DNA of 42,210 nt from Cellulomonas iranensis NBRC 101100 = JCM 18110 (lineage in GTDB: Bacteria > Actinomycetota > Actinomycetes > Actinomycetales > Cellulomonadaceae): NCBI RefSeq assembly GCF_001552375.1, contig NZ_BCRB01000027.1, positions 1-42,210 on the forward strand, read 5' to 3'. How positions within the stretch are numbered: the stretch's first letter is position 1; each line of letters begins with the position of its first letter. The notes beneath the pieces were generated by a model, which was not told the DNA's origin, ran no database searches, and saw only the letters and a program-made list of their open reading frames with translations. The translations under genes were made by a program, and so were the position numbers. Positions 16,387 to 24,849 of this stretch are shown here, piece after piece.

Positions 16387-18746
16387 CGCCGACCCCCGAG
16401 CAGGGCGCGCGCGCGTGGCTCGGCGCCGCGCTGGGCGTCCTCGCGACCTGGGCAGCGCTGCTCGCGCTGTCGGGGCTCATCGTGGGGACGCGGTGGCTCG
16501 TCGTCGCCGGGGCCGCGGTGCTCGTCGTCGGCGCGACGACCGCGCTGACCCGGGCGCTCACCCGCCGGTGGTGGGTGCCGACCGCCGCCGGTGCCGCGGT
16601 CGCGGTCGTGGGGCTCGTCCTGCGCTACGGCGCACCACCGGGACGACCGCAGTTCCTGCCCGACCTCGACGCGCTGCGCCGTGCGTGGGCGACCGCGCAG
16701 CAGGGCGTGGCGGTCGTGAACGACTCCTTCGTGCCGATGCCGGACGTGCGTCCGGGCGAGATGCTCGTCGTCGTCGGCGCGGTCGCCGTGCTCCTGCTCG
16801 TCGACGCGGCGGTGCTCGCGCTCCGGGTGCCGGCGCTGGCCGGCGCCCCGCTGCTCGCGCTCTGGGTGCCCGCCGTCGTGCTCGGCTTCCCCGCAGGCGC
16901 CACGGCCGTCTTCTGGACCGCCACCGCCTACCTCGCGCTGCTCGCCTACGGCGCCGCACCCCTGCACGTGCACGCCGGGCGCGCGCCCCGCGCGGTCGTC
17001 GCCGCCGTGACGGCGGCGGCCCTGGCCGGGTTGACCGTCGTGGCCGGCCCGCCGCTGATGGACGCGCCCGGCTGGGCGAGCGTCTCGCTGCCGACGTTCG
17101 GGTCGGGAGCGGTCGGGCCGCTCGAGCTCAGCGACGACCTCGACCTGCGTGACAGCCTCGGCCAGCGCTCGGGGCAGGTCGTGCTGACGTACCGGGTCGT
17201 CGACCCCACCGCCGGGCCCGACGCGGCGGCGGACGACCCCGGCGCGGACGACGACGCCGCCGGGGCGCCGGGCCCCGAGGACGCGGACGACGACGCCACC
17301 GGGCCGCCCGTCCCCGAGGACGCCGGCGACGACGCAGCGGCGGCGCCCGCCGTCGACGCGCGCCTCGTGGGCCCGCTCCGGGCCTTCACCCTCGCGACGT
17401 TCGACGGCCGGCTCTGGGAGCGCACGGACTCGGACCGTCTCACCGACTGGGACCCCGCGCTGCTGCTGTCCTCCGACCCCGCCCTGCGCGGCGTGCCGCC
17501 GTCGCCCGAGGCCGGCACGCTCGCGCAGGTGGACGTCTCGGTCGGCGCGCTGCGGGAGCGGCGGCTGCCGCTGAGCACGTTCGCCCGCACGCTGACGGTC
17601 GAGGGAGCGTGGGCGTACGACCAGCAGCGCGACGAGGTCGTCGGCGAGCGCGCGACGCGCGAGGGCCTCACCTACGCGATGCAGGTGCAGGTGCCGTCGC
17701 TCAGCGCGGCCGACCTCCGCGGGGCCGAGGTCGGGGTGCCCGAGGACGCGGAGCTGTACACCGCGGTGCCCGCGACGCAGCACCGGGACGACATCGCGGC
17801 GCTCGCCGCCGAGCTGACGGCCGACGCGCAGGGCCCGTACGAGCAGGCGCTCGCGCTGCAGACCTGGTTGCGCTCGATCGCCAACTTCACGTACGACACG
17901 CGCGTGCCCCCCGCACGGTCGTCCGACGCCGTGTGGGACTTCCTGGAGGACCGGCGCGGGTACTGCGTGCAGTTCGCGACCGCGATGGCGATCATGGCTC
18001 GCACGCTCGACATCCCGTCCCGCGTCGGCGTGGGGTTCCTGCCCGGCGAGCGGAACCGGGACGGCGAGTACGTCGTCACGGGCCGGCTCGCGCACGCGTG
18101 GCCCGAGCTGTACTTCGACGGTCAGGGATGGGTGCGGTTCGAGCCGACGCCGGCGTCGCAGACCGGCCCGCCACCCGTCTGGGCGGACCCGTTCGCGGCG
18201 ACGACGGCGACCGACCAGGTCCCGGAGGACGACCTCGACGCCGTCGAGCCCGGCGCAGCCCCGTCCGCGGCCCCGACCGCGCAACCGTCGACCCCGCCGT
18301 CGTCCGTGGACGACGCGAGCACCCCGTGGGTGCCGGTCGCGGTGGGCACCGCCGTGGGCACCGTCCTGCTGCTGGGCGCGGGCGCCCTCGTGCTCGTCGC
18401 CCGGCGGCGGCGCGCGTCCGCGGCCTCCCCGGAGCACGCGTGGACGCTCCTGCGGCGCGAGCTGGCGCGCGCCGACCTGCGCTGGTCCGACTCCGACAGT
18501 CCTCGCGCCGCGGTGCGACGGGTGCGCACCACGCTCGAGGAGCGCACCGGGGTCCCGCTGGCGGGGGCGCCGCTCGCCGCGCTCGAGCACCTCGCGACGG
18601 CCGTCGAGCAGGCGCGGTACGCACCGACGCCGGCGCCGGTCCGGCCGGGCGAGCTCGACGCGTGGCGGCTGGCGGTCCGCGCGGGCGTCGACGAGGCGGT
18701 CGCGTCGTCGACGGCGCGCCGCCGGGAGCAGGTCACGGCACGGTGA
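16383..18746 (+). CDS. TgpA-like membrane transglutaminase-fold protein
   Basis: This 787-residue protein has an N-terminal block of about six membrane helices (residues about 10-220), an extracellular transglutaminase-like domain, a single late helix (VAVGTAVGTVLLLGAGALVLVA) and a cytoplasmic DUF4129-type tail. The catalytic set is visible: Cys528 in RGYCVQFATAM, His571 in LAHAWPELYF, and at the Asp position Glu587 in WVRFEPTP, a variant I believe is frequent in actinobacterial members. An Asp/Ala/Pro-rich linker (about 277-324, with imperfect repeats of DDDA and PEDA) interrupts the ectodomain before the catalytic part. Relatives are implicated in envelope integrity; the substrate is unknown. 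It is third in the moxR operon, and its 3' end overlaps tail-to-tail with the next minus-strand gene by 14 bp. Confidence 0.9.
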   Translation: MTPTPEQGARAWLGAALGVLATWAALLALSGLIVGTRWLVVAGAAVLVVGATTALTRALTRRWWVPTAAGAAVAVVGLVLRYGAPPGRPQFLPDLDALRRAWATAQQGVAVVNDSFVPMPDVRPGEMLVVVGAVAVLLLVDAAVLALRVPALAGAPLLALWVPAVVLGFPAGATAVFWTATAYLALLAYGAAPLHVHAGRAPRAVVAAVTAAALAGLTVVAGPPLMDAPGWASVSLPTFGSGAVGPLELSDDLDLRDSLGQRSGQVVLTYRVVDPTAGPDAAADDPGADDDAAGAPGPEDADDDATGPPVPEDAGDDAAAAPAVDARLVGPLRAFTLATFDGRLWERTDSDRLTDWDPALLLSSDPALRGVPPSPEAGTLAQVDVSVGALRERRLPLSTFARTLTVEGAWAYDQQRDEVVGERATREGLTYAMQVQVPSLSAADLRGAEVGVPEDAELYTAVPATQHRDDIAALAAELTADAQGPYEQALALQTWLRSIANFTYDTRVPPARSSDAVWDFLEDRRGYCVQFATAMAIMARTLDIPSRVGVGFLPGERNRDGEYVVTGRLAHAWPELYFDGQGWVRFEPTPASQTGPPPVWADPFAATTATDQVPEDDLDAVEPGAAPSAAPTAQPSTPPSSVDDASTPWVPVAVGTAVGTVLLLGAGALVLVARRRRASAASPEHAWTLLRRELARADLRWSDSDSPRAAVRRVRTTLEERTGVPLAGAPLAALEHLATAVEQARYAPTPAPVRPGELDAWRLAVRAGVDEAVASSTARRREQVTAR

Positions 18747-19065
18747 TCGGCACGTCCTCGTAGGTCGACACGACCGGACCGGAGGCGAGCAGGCCGTGCC
18801 ACCGCTCGATCAGGGCGCGCATGCGCGGATCGTGCTCGACGCGTTCCTGGTCACGACGCCAGGTCGCCTCGTCGGCGTACTCCATGATCTCGACGAAGGC
18901 GTCCGGGTCGGTGGTCGACCACTGCAGCCGCACGGCGACGCCGTCGGGCTCCTCGTAGACGGCGCGCGCCTCGGCGAGGAACGACTCGACCGCGGGCCGC
19001 GCGCCCGGGAGCGCACGAGCGTGCAGGTAGAGATGGATCACGCGGCCGAGCGTGCCACCGGGCAC
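18733..19065 (-). CDS. small dimeric alpha/beta-barrel (ABM-like) protein
   Basis: A 110-residue protein with the pattern strand (VIHLYLHARALPG), helix (ARPAVESFLAEARAVYEE), strands (VAVRLQWSTTDPDAFVEIMEYADEATWRRD) and helix (PRMRALIERWHGLL), as in antibiotic biosynthesis monooxygenase or stress-response A/B barrel proteins. No cofactor ligand is evident and the function is unknown. The GTG at 19065 is one start; a GTG at 19041 (VIHLYLH, 103 codons) fits the fold equally well and neither has a clear ribosome binding site. It is convergent with and overlaps the end of the transglutaminase gene. Confidence 0.7.
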   Translation of the reverse strand: MPGGTLGRVIHLYLHARALPGARPAVESFLAEARAVYEEPDGVAVRLQWSTTDPDAFVEIMEYADEATWRRDQERVEHDPRMRALIERWHGLLASGPVVSTYEDVPITVP

Positions 19066-19122
19066 GCCCCAGCGGTCGGGACGGACGTCCCCGTCACCGT
19101 CCGCGCACGTCGAGGCGCGTCG

Positions 19123-19527
19123 TCAGCGTCCGTCGCCGTCGCGGCGCCGGTCCCACCGCTCCTCGAAGCGCGACATGAAGCCCTGCTTCTTCTTCGCCGC
19201 CGTGCGACCCGGGGCGGGGCGGACGGTCCCGTCCGGGGCCACGGTGCCCTGGGGGCCGCGAGGCGTGCCGTGCGGCCCCGCGAACGCGAACCCGACCGCG
19301 GCGAACATCACGACGAACCCGGCGGCGCCGAGCCACGGGAGCGACGTCGCGGCGCCCACGACCAGCAGCAGCAGGCCGACGACCGCGCCGACTCCGGCGA
19401 CGACGTAGCGCACGACGGGCCGTCGCCCACCTCGCTGGGTGAGCGTGTTGGCGAGCCGCGGGTCGTCAGACGTCAGCTGACGCTCCATCTGCTCGAGCAC
19501 GCGCTGCTCGTACTCGGAGAGTGGCAT
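19123..19527 (-). CDS. DUF3040 membrane protein
   Basis: A 134-residue protein starting MPLSEYEQRVLEQMERQLTSDDP, the hallmark of DUF3040, followed by two hydrophobic segments (about 38-57 and 60-80) and a charged tail rich in Lys/Arg/Asp (KKKQGFMSRFEERWDRRRDGDGR). The frame is open 33 codons further upstream, but ATG 19527 is the family start. DUF3040 genes are typical neighbours of the dcw cluster in actinobacteria; their function is unknown. A TATCCT hexamer (19565-19570, minus strand) could be its -10, giving a leader of about 30 nt. Confidence 0.88.
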   Translation of the reverse strand: MPLSEYEQRVLEQMERQLTSDDPRLANTLTQRGGRRPVVRYVVAGVGAVVGLLLLVVGAATSLPWLGAAGFVVMFAAVGFAFAGPHGTPRGPQGTVAPDGTVRPAPGRTAAKKKQGFMSRFEERWDRRRDGDGR

Positions 19528-19678
19528 CCCGACCCCCGTCGCACTCCAATGGACTCTTCGCCTCAGGATAGATCGGCTCACACCAACGTGGTAGTCGAGC
19601 AGTCCCTGCGGCAGGGCGATCATCATGCGTCACGAACCTGTGCGAGCGCCACCGCCGGGCGTGTCGCGCACCGAGGCT

Positions 19679-20119
19679 TCACCTGCCCGCCACCGCACGC
19701 ACCTCACCCCCGTCCGCCGCGTCACGCACGAGGACGGCGCGGACCGCGTCGACCATGTCCTCCGCGGCGCACAACGTCCGCTCGGCACGCGCCGGGGTCA
19801 CGAGCTCGAACCTCCCCGCGTCCACCGCCGACCGGAGCGTCGCCGCGTGCGCGAAGAAGGCCGCCTGGGCGTGGAGCTCGGGGGCCACCACGTCCAGCAT
19901 GCCCCAGACGGTCCGGGGCGCCCCCCGGCCCGTCGGGCGACCGCGAGCGGCGACGAGGGCCGCACCGGCGCGCAGGGCGGCCATGTGCGCGTGCGAGAAC
20001 ATCTCCCACGGCTCGCCCGAGAACTGCGCCGCGAGCAGCTCGGCGTCGGCACGCCCGAGCAGCTCGCTCGTCTGCGGGGGCAGCGACCCGGGGTGCAGCA
20101 CGACGACCTCAGCGCTCAC
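19679..20119 (-). CDS. SAV_6107-type HEPN domain protein
   Basis: A largely helical 146-residue protein (ADAELLAAQF, AHMAALRAGAALVAARG, ERTLCAAEDMVDAVRAVLV) that matches the HEPN proteins found near dcw clusters and translesion polymerase genes in actinobacteria. The RX4-6H motif of HEPN ribonucleases is not visible, so a non-nuclease, binding role is as likely. GTG 20119 has GGGAGG 8 nt upstream. Its promoter contains a perfect LexA box in the spacer (20167-20182), so it is probably induced by DNA damage. Partner and mechanism are unknown. The 151 bp to DUF3040 may carry that gene's own promoter. Confidence 0.72.
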   Translation of the reverse strand: MSAEVVVLHPGSLPPQTSELLGRADAELLAAQFSGEPWEMFSHAHMAALRAGAALVAARGRPTGRGAPRTVWGMLDVVAPELHAQAAFFAHAATLRSAVDAGRFELVTPARAERTLCAAEDMVDAVRAVLVRDAADGGEVRAVAGR

Positions 20120-20162
20120 GACCGCCACCTCCCTCGACCGGCGGGACTCCCGCCACCGGTCC

Positions 20163-20191
20163 ATCTTCGAACACGTGTTCGACTCCGTCAA
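20163..20191 (-). promoter_or_regulatory. LexA-controlled promoter of the HEPN gene
   Basis: Minus strand: -35 TTGACG (20191-20186), a 17-bp spacer, and a -10-like GAAGAT (20168-20163). Within and around the spacer lies TCGAACACGTGTTCGA (20167-20182), a perfect 16-bp palindrome equal to the actinobacterial/Bacillus SOS box TCGAAC-N4-GTTCGA. A repressor bound there would block RNA polymerase. The start codon is 44 nt downstream of the -10. Confidence 0.8.
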
Positions 20192-20221
20192 CAGCTGCCG
20201 CCCACAGCAGCCGCCACGACG

Positions 20222-20236
20222 TACGGTGTGCGCGTG
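20222..20236 (+). promoter_or_regulatory. leaderless-type promoter of the methyltransferase
   Basis: TACGGT (20222-20227), 6 nt, then GTG at 20234. In actinobacteria a TANNNT about 6-7 nt before a GTG or ATG marks leaderless transcripts. No -35 match is seen. The same geometry recurs at 36284, 38381 and 40090. Confidence 0.5.
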
Positions 20237-21169
20237 GCTGCCCGACGTCGTGATGCATCGTCCCGCCGACCACCGACATCGACGGCGACGGCGCCGACCT
20301 GGCCGGACGGCCCCGTGCCGATCACGACCGGCACGGCCGAGGTCGTCCCCGAGCCCGGCCGCCCCCGCGCCGCGACGCTCCTGGTCAACGGCGTGCCGAG
20401 CTCGTTCGTCGACCTCGACGACCCCGCTCTGCTCGACTTCGAGTACATGCAGCAGGCGGCCGCCGTGATCGACGTGGTCGCGGCCACCCGCCCCGACCTG
20501 TCGGTGCTGCACCTCGGCGCCGGCGGGTGCGCGCTCGCCCGCGCGCTGGCGCACCGGCACCCGCACGTCCGACAGCTCGCCGTCGAGCTCGACGGCGAGC
20601 TCGCCCGCCTGGCGCGCGAGTGGTTCGCCCTCCCCCGCGCGCCGCACCTGCGCCTGCGCACGGGCGAGGCGCGCGCCGAGCTCGCGACGCTGCCCGACGC
20701 GTCGTTCGACGTCGTGGTGCGGGACGTCTTCGCGGGCGACCGGACCCCGGACCACCTCACGACGCTCGAGCTCACGCGCGACGTGGCGCGCGTGCTGCGC
20801 CCGGGCGGCGTCTACCTGGCGAACTGCGCCGACCGTCCGCCGCTGGCGCTCGCGCGCGCCGAGCTCGCCACGCTCGCGGCGGCGTTCGCGCGCATCGGCG
20901 TCGTCGCCGAGCCCGCGCTGCTGCGGGGGCGGCGCTACGGCAACCTCGTCCTGGTCGGCACCGACGACCCCTCGCTGCTCGACGACCCGGGCCTGGACCG
21001 GACGCTGCGGACGCTGCCGGTGCCGGCGCGCCTGCTGACCGACGGCGAGACGCGCGTGCTCGCGGGCCGCGCGACGCCGCGCCACGACCCGCCCACGCCC
21101 GCCGAGGGGACGGCGGGCGGCGCGGGCGAGGTCGGGCGCGCGCCGGGCGCCCCGACCCCCCGGGCATGA
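20234..21169 (+). CDS. spermidine-synthase-like SAM methyltransferase
   Basis: About 311 residues with a class I SAM fold: motif I VLHLGAGGCALARAL, the acidic residue after strand 2 in VELDGELARLAREW, FDVVVRDVFAGDRTPDHLTT and RVLRPGGVYLANCAD. An N-terminal beta segment (TAEVVPEPGRPRAATLLVNG, SSFVDLDDPALLDFEYMQ) resembles polyamine synthases, but the set looks like the fused or orphan spermidine-synthase-like proteins that many actinobacteria carry, so substrate and even reaction type are open. GTG 20234 follows a TACGGT hexamer by 6 nt; GTG 20228 is the alternative. The gene is divergent from the HEPN gene and ends 2 bp before a strong terminator. The last 30 residues are low-complexity. Confidence 0.8.
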   Translation: MAARRRDASSRRPPTSTATAPTWPDGPVPITTGTAEVVPEPGRPRAATLLVNGVPSSFVDLDDPALLDFEYMQQAAAVIDVVAATRPDLSVLHLGAGGCALARALAHRHPHVRQLAVELDGELARLAREWFALPRAPHLRLRTGEARAELATLPDASFDVVVRDVFAGDRTPDHLTTLELTRDVARVLRPGGVYLANCADRPPLALARAELATLAAAFARIGVVAEPALLRGRRYGNLVLVGTDDPSLLDDPGLDRTLRTLPVPARLLTDGETRVLAGRATPRHDPPTPAEGTAGGAGEVGRAPGAPTPRA

Positions 21170-21170
21170 C

Positions 21171-21203
21171 GCGGGGCCGCACCGTCGGACGGTGCGGCCC
21201 CGC
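21171..21203. terminator. bidirectional terminator between methyltransferase and cold-shock gene
   Basis: 16-bp arms (starting GCGGGGCCGCACCGTC) form a perfect inverted repeat around one base, immediately after the methyltransferase stop and 34 bp after the convergent cold-shock stop. No T-run, as is usual in such GC-rich genomes. Confidence 0.8.
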
Positions 21204-21236
21204 ATCGGCGCCCCGGCGTCGCGCCGGGGACGCGGG

Positions 21237-21440
21237 TCACAGCGGGCGGACGTGCTCCGCCTGCGGACCCTTCTGACCCTGCGTGATGTCGAACTCCACG
21301 CGCTGCCCCTCGTCGAGCGAGCGGTAGCCCTGCGTGTCGATCGCCGAGTAGTGCACGAAGACGTCGGCACCGCCGTCGTCCTGCGCGATGAACCCGAAGC
21401 CCTTCTCGGCGTTGAACCACTTGACCGAGCCCTGTGCCAT
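21237..21440 (-). CDS. CspA-family cold-shock protein
   Basis: A 67-residue single OB-fold protein that binds single-stranded RNA and DNA. RNP1 is KGFGFI (residues 13-18), RNP2 is VFVHYS (27-32). It starts [18 protein letters not shown], the normal family N-terminus, so ATG 21440 is preferred over an upstream in-frame start at 21449; AGAAGGA lies upstream. It may act as RNA chaperone in cold or general growth. It is monocistronic, bounded by a terminator downstream and a 314-bp leader region. Confidence 0.96.
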   Translation of the reverse strand: MAQGSVKWFNAEKGFGFIAQDDGGADVFVHYSAIDTQGYRSLDEGQRVEFDITQGQKGPQAEHVRPL

Positions 21441-21754
21441 GTCCCGCATCCTTCTGTCCCACCGTGTGACGGTGCGCGCCGACTGCCCGCACCGCGCCGC
21501 AATGCCTCACGTCCTGCACCGGGCGGTCCGGTCCCCACGGGGACGGGCGGAACCTCATGCCACCGCGACCGAGGTCACGGCGCGAGACCGGTCGAGCGTC
21601 CGTACGTCACTGCAACGCTCGCGATCCTTTCACGCCGGTGTGGCGTACGCCACGGAACGGGCCGTTTCGTCCCCCGCGGGACGGCAACGATCCGGTCACG
21701 ACGCCCCCGGCACCGAGCGCTCGCGCGCGGGCGACCGGCACGGCGGCGGACGGG
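21441..21754. other. 314-bp non-coding region upstream of the cold-shock gene
   Basis: No convincing gene is seen. It holds the cold-shock promoter and probably a long 5' leader, as is common for csp genes. A 14-bp perfect palindrome, GTGGCGTACGCCAC, lies at 21640-21653, about 200 bp upstream of the csp start; it could be an operator. I could not identify a confident -35/-10 pair. Confidence 0.5.
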
Positions 21755-22693
21755 TCAGCCCTCGTCCCCGCCCTCGTCCACCTGGGTCGCCAGGAAGCGC
21801 TCGAGCTCGGCGCCGATCTCTTCGGCGGTCGGCAGGTCGGTCGCCTGGGCCAGCAGGCTCGTCCGCCCCACGCTGCGCGTGAACGCGTCGTACTGCTCCT
21901 CGAGGGCCTGCACGACCGCCGCGACCTCGCTCGACCCCTCGACCTGACGCTCGACCTCGCGCGTCGCCTCGGCGGCCGCGGGCTCGAGGTCGGCGAGCCG
22001 CAGGTCGAGCCCGGCCGCGCGCTGGACGTGCCGCAGACCCGCGAGACCCGCAGCGGGGTACGGCGACTGCGCGAGGTAGTGCGGCACGTGCACCGCGAAG
22101 CCCATCGCGTCGTGACCCGCCTCGCCGAGACGCAGCTCGAGCAGCGCCGACGCGCTGGCCGGCACCTGCACGGTTCCGAAGAACGACGTGTGGTCCGCCA
22201 CGAGGTCGGCGCGCGTCGCGTGCGCGGTCACCGAGATCGGCCGCGTGTGCGGCACGCCCATCGGGATGCCGTGCAGCCCGACGACCAGCGGCACGTCGAA
22301 CCGCTCGACGACCTGGCGCACCGCGGCGACCCAGCGCTCCCACTGCACGTCGGGCTCGAGCCCGTGCAGCAGCAGGAACGGCGTGCCCTGCGCGTCGTGC
22401 AGGAGGTCCACGACGAGCTCGGGCGCGTCGTAGCCCGTCCAGCCCTCGTCGAACGTCATGACGGGGCGGCGCGAGCGGTAGTCGACCAGCTGGTCGACGT
22501 CGAACGTCACGAGCCGCTGCGCGGGCCCGCCCGACACGAGGTGGTCGACGGCGACCTGACCCGCGTGGCCGGCGTCGACGAAGCCGCGCACCGCGTGCAC
22601 CAGCACGGGTCCGGCACCGCCGTCGCGCGTCGCCGCGTCCACGCGCTCGGCCACGTCGACGTCCACGTCGTAGATGTCCCGGGGGTCCAGCAT
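21755..22693 (-). CDS. PAC2 family protein
   Basis: A 312-residue protein with the PAC2 (proteasome assembly chaperone 2-like) fold: PVLVHAVRGFVDAGHAG at the N-terminus, TFDVDQLVDYRSRRPVMTFDEGWTGYDAPELVVDLLHD, and FLLLHGLEPDVQWERW. The C-terminal third is helical and acidic (AEEIGAELERFLATQVDEGGDEG). Such proteins are widespread in actinobacteria and have no settled function; a link with proteasome assembly is known only in eukaryotes and inferred in archaea. The start is ATG 22693. It reads the same way as the signalling genes upstream but is separated from them by a terminator-like hairpin. Confidence 0.88.
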   Translation of the reverse strand: MLDPRDIYDVDVDVAERVDAATRDGGAGPVLVHAVRGFVDAGHAGQVAVDHLVSGGPAQRLVTFDVDQLVDYRSRRPVMTFDEGWTGYDAPELVVDLLHDAQGTPFLLLHGLEPDVQWERWVAAVRQVVERFDVPLVVGLHGIPMGVPHTRPISVTAHATRADLVADHTSFFGTVQVPASASALLELRLGEAGHDAMGFAVHVPHYLAQSPYPAAGLAGLRHVQRAAGLDLRLADLEPAAAEATREVERQVEGSSEVAAVVQALEEQYDAFTRSVGRTSLLAQATDLPTAEEIGAELERFLATQVDEGGDEG

Positions 22694-22752
22694 CGCTCAC
22701 TCGCCTCTCGTCGTGCGGTCGAGAGGTGCAACGCCGGACCCGCCCGGACTCT

Positions 22753-22791
22753 TCCCGCGCGGCGCCGTGACCTGCGCGGCACCGCGCGGGA
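22753..22791 (-). terminator. terminator-like hairpin after the response regulator
   Basis: 10-bp perfect arms, TCCCGCGCGG (22753-22762) and CCGCGCGGGA (22782-22791), with a 19-nt loop that can form a further short stem. It lies 22 bp past the response-regulator stop and in front of the PAC2 gene. Confidence 0.6.
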
Positions 22792-22812
22792 GGACCGTGG
22801 GGGCCGGCGCGG

Positions 22813-23250
22813 TCAGTGACCGGGCAGGCGCACGACCTCGACGAAGAACTCGTCGATCTGCCGGACCACGTCGATGAAGCGGTCGAAGTCGACCGGCTTG
22901 GTCACGTACGCGTTGGCGTGCAGCGAGTAGGAGCGCAGGACGTCCTCCTCGGCCTCCGACGTCGTCAGGACGACGACGGGGATCGCGCGCAGCGTCGCGT
23001 CGGACTTCATGGCCTCGAGCACCTCGCGGCCGTCCATGCGCGGCAGGTTGAGGTCGAGCAGCACGAGGTCGGGCGTCGGGGCGTCGGCGTGCTCGCCCTC
23101 CTTGCGCAGGAACTCGAGCGCGCTGACGCCGTCCGCGACCACCGAGAGGCGGTTGCGCACCTTGTTGTGCTCGAACGCCTCGCGCGTCATGAGCACGTCG
23201 CCCGGGTCGTCCTCGACCAGCAGCACGTCGATCGGCTTCTGCACGGACAC
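22813..23250 (-). CDS. single-domain response regulator (Rcp1-like)
   Basis: A 145-residue receiver domain without output domain. Acidic pocket EDD at 13-15, phosphoacceptor Asp66 in [13 protein letters not shown], Thr in [12 protein letters not shown], and Lys in [11 protein letters not shown]. The longer alpha4-beta5 region and the [17 protein letters not shown] start resemble Rcp1-type regulators that pair with phytochrome-like kinases. The GTG start at 23250 directly abuts the kinase stop (TGA at 23253-23251), so the kinase is its likely partner. It is third in the signalling operon and could pass phosphate to, or compete with, the receiver of the PP2C protein. Confidence 0.92.
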   Translation of the reverse strand: MSVQKPIDVLLVEDDPGDVLMTREAFEHNKVRNRLSVVADGVSALEFLRKEGEHADAPTPDLVLLDLNLPRMDGREVLEAMKSDATLRAIPVVVLTTSEAEEDVLRSYSLHANAYVTKPVDFDRFIDVVRQIDEFFVEVVRLPGH

Positions 23251-24849
23251 TCAGGCCTGCCCCTCGACCCCGGCGGGCGGGGCGTCGTCCTCGGCCGCCG
23301 GCAGCGTCCAGCGGATGCTGGTGCCGTCCCCGGCGGTCTCCGGGATCCAGATCCGACCGCCGTGGAACTCGACGATCTTCTTGCACAGCGCGAGCCCGAT
23401 CCCGGTGCCCTCGTACAGGTCCTTGGCGTGCAGCCGCTGGAAGATGACGAAGACGCGCTCCGCGTACTGCGGGTCGATGCCGATGCCGTTGTCCCGGCAC
23501 TCGAACTCCCAGGAGTCTTCCACACGCGTCGCGCTGACGTGGACGTGCGGGACCCGGTCCGGGTGCCGGAACTTCACGGCGTTGCCGACGAGGTTCTGCA
23601 GCAGCTGGACCAGCAGCGGCTCCTCGCCCCGGACGACCGGCAGGCCGCCGTGCGTGACGACGGCACCGGTCTCCTCGACGCGCTCCGAGAGCTGGTCGAC
23701 CGCGCGGTCGAGCGCCTGCGCGACGTCGACGTCGACGACCTCGCCCCCGACGCGACCGACGCGCGAGAACCCCAGCAGGTCCTGGATCAGCCGCTGCATG
23801 CGCTTGGCGCCGTCGACCGCGAAGTCGATGTACTGGTCGGCCCGCTCGTCGAGCTGACCCCCGTAGCGCTTCTTGAGCAGCTGCGTGAAGCTCGCGACCT
23901 TGCGCAGGGGCTCCTGCAGGTCGTGCGACGCGACGTACGCGAACTGCTCGAGGTCACGGTTGGAGCGCCGCAGCTCCTCGGCCTGCTCGGTCAGCCGGTC
24001 GTGCGCGTCGGCGATCTCGCGCCGCGACTCCTCGAGCGCCGCGAGCTGCGTCACGAGCCCGACGCGCATCGCCTCGACGTCGGCCGCGAGCTGCTCGATC
24101 TCCCCCGGCCCGTCGACGCGCACGACGTGGCTGAGGTCGCCCGAGGACACCGCGCGGCTCGCGGCCGCGAGCTCGTCCACGGGCGCGAGCACCCAGCGCC
24201 GCAGCACGACCCACAGCGTCGTCCCGACCGCGAGCGCCGCGACCACGAGCCCGGCGATGATCAGGGCGGTGAGCCGCTGCCACTGCTCGACCGCCGCGAC
24301 GGCCTCGAGCCGGTTGGCGCGCAGCTCGGCGTTGTAGACCTCGACGGCCGTGCGCGTCTCGTCGAACAGCACGCGTCCCGTCTCGATCGCGGCGGGGTCG
24401 ACGGCCGTCGGCCCGCCCGCGGCGACGGCCGCGATCGTGGGCTCGGCGAACTCGTCGTACCAGCGGTCGGCGGCGTCGCGCGCGGCGCGCGCGCTCGCCA
24501 CGAGCACCTCGTCCTGCGAGGTCCGCTCGACGCGCTGCGCGACGTCCGTGATCGAGTCCTCCTGCTCGCGCGAGCGGTGGTATGGCTCGAGCGTGACGTC
24601 GTCACCGGTCAGCGCGTAGCCGCGGACCGCGGTCTCGGCGTCGACGAGGCGGATGTACGCGGCGTCGGCGCGCGTGACCGCGTCGAAGTACGTCTGCGTG
24701 ACGAGCTCCTGCGCCTGCGACGAGCGGGCCGCGACGTACCCCGTGAGCACGAGCACCGCACCGAGGACCGCGGCCGCGACGCCCAGCAGGACGCCGAGCC
24801 GGCGGCGCAGCGTCGCGCGCGGCGGGCCGGGGCGCGCGGACGCCGTCAC
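23251..24849 (-). CDS. CHASE3-HAMP sensor histidine kinase
   Basis: A 532-residue membrane kinase. TM1 about 17-40; extracellular helical CHASE3 domain about 44-190 (DAETAVRGYALTGDD is its signature); TM2 about 194-216; HAMP 217-270; a coiled-coil region 270-302; HisKA with His309 in YVASHDLQEPLRKVASF; HATPase_c with NLVGNAVKF (N box), DNGIGID (G1) and GTGIGLALCKKIVEFHGG (G2). The HDLQEPLR form of the H box is typical of phytochrome-like and CHASE3 kinases. The signal is unknown. GTG 24849 overlaps the PP2C stop as GTGA. The middle gene of a three-gene unit. Confidence 0.92.
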   Translation of the reverse strand: MTASARPGPPRATLRRRLGVLLGVAAAVLGAVLVLTGYVAARSSQAQELVTQTYFDAVTRADAAYIRLVDAETAVRGYALTGDDVTLEPYHRSREQEDSITDVAQRVERTSQDEVLVASARAARDAADRWYDEFAEPTIAAVAAGGPTAVDPAAIETGRVLFDETRTAVEVYNAELRANRLEAVAAVEQWQRLTALIIAGLVVAALAVGTTLWVVLRRWVLAPVDELAAASRAVSSGDLSHVVRVDGPGEIEQLAADVEAMRVGLVTQLAALEESRREIADAHDRLTEQAEELRRSNRDLEQFAYVASHDLQEPLRKVASFTQLLKKRYGGQLDERADQYIDFAVDGAKRMQRLIQDLLGFSRVGRVGGEVVDVDVAQALDRAVDQLSERVEETGAVVTHGGLPVVRGEEPLLVQLLQNLVGNAVKFRHPDRVPHVHVSATRVEDSWEFECRDNGIGIDPQYAERVFVIFQRLHAKDLYEGTGIGLALCKKIVEFHGGRIWIPETAGDGTSIRWTLPAAEDDAPPAGVEGQA

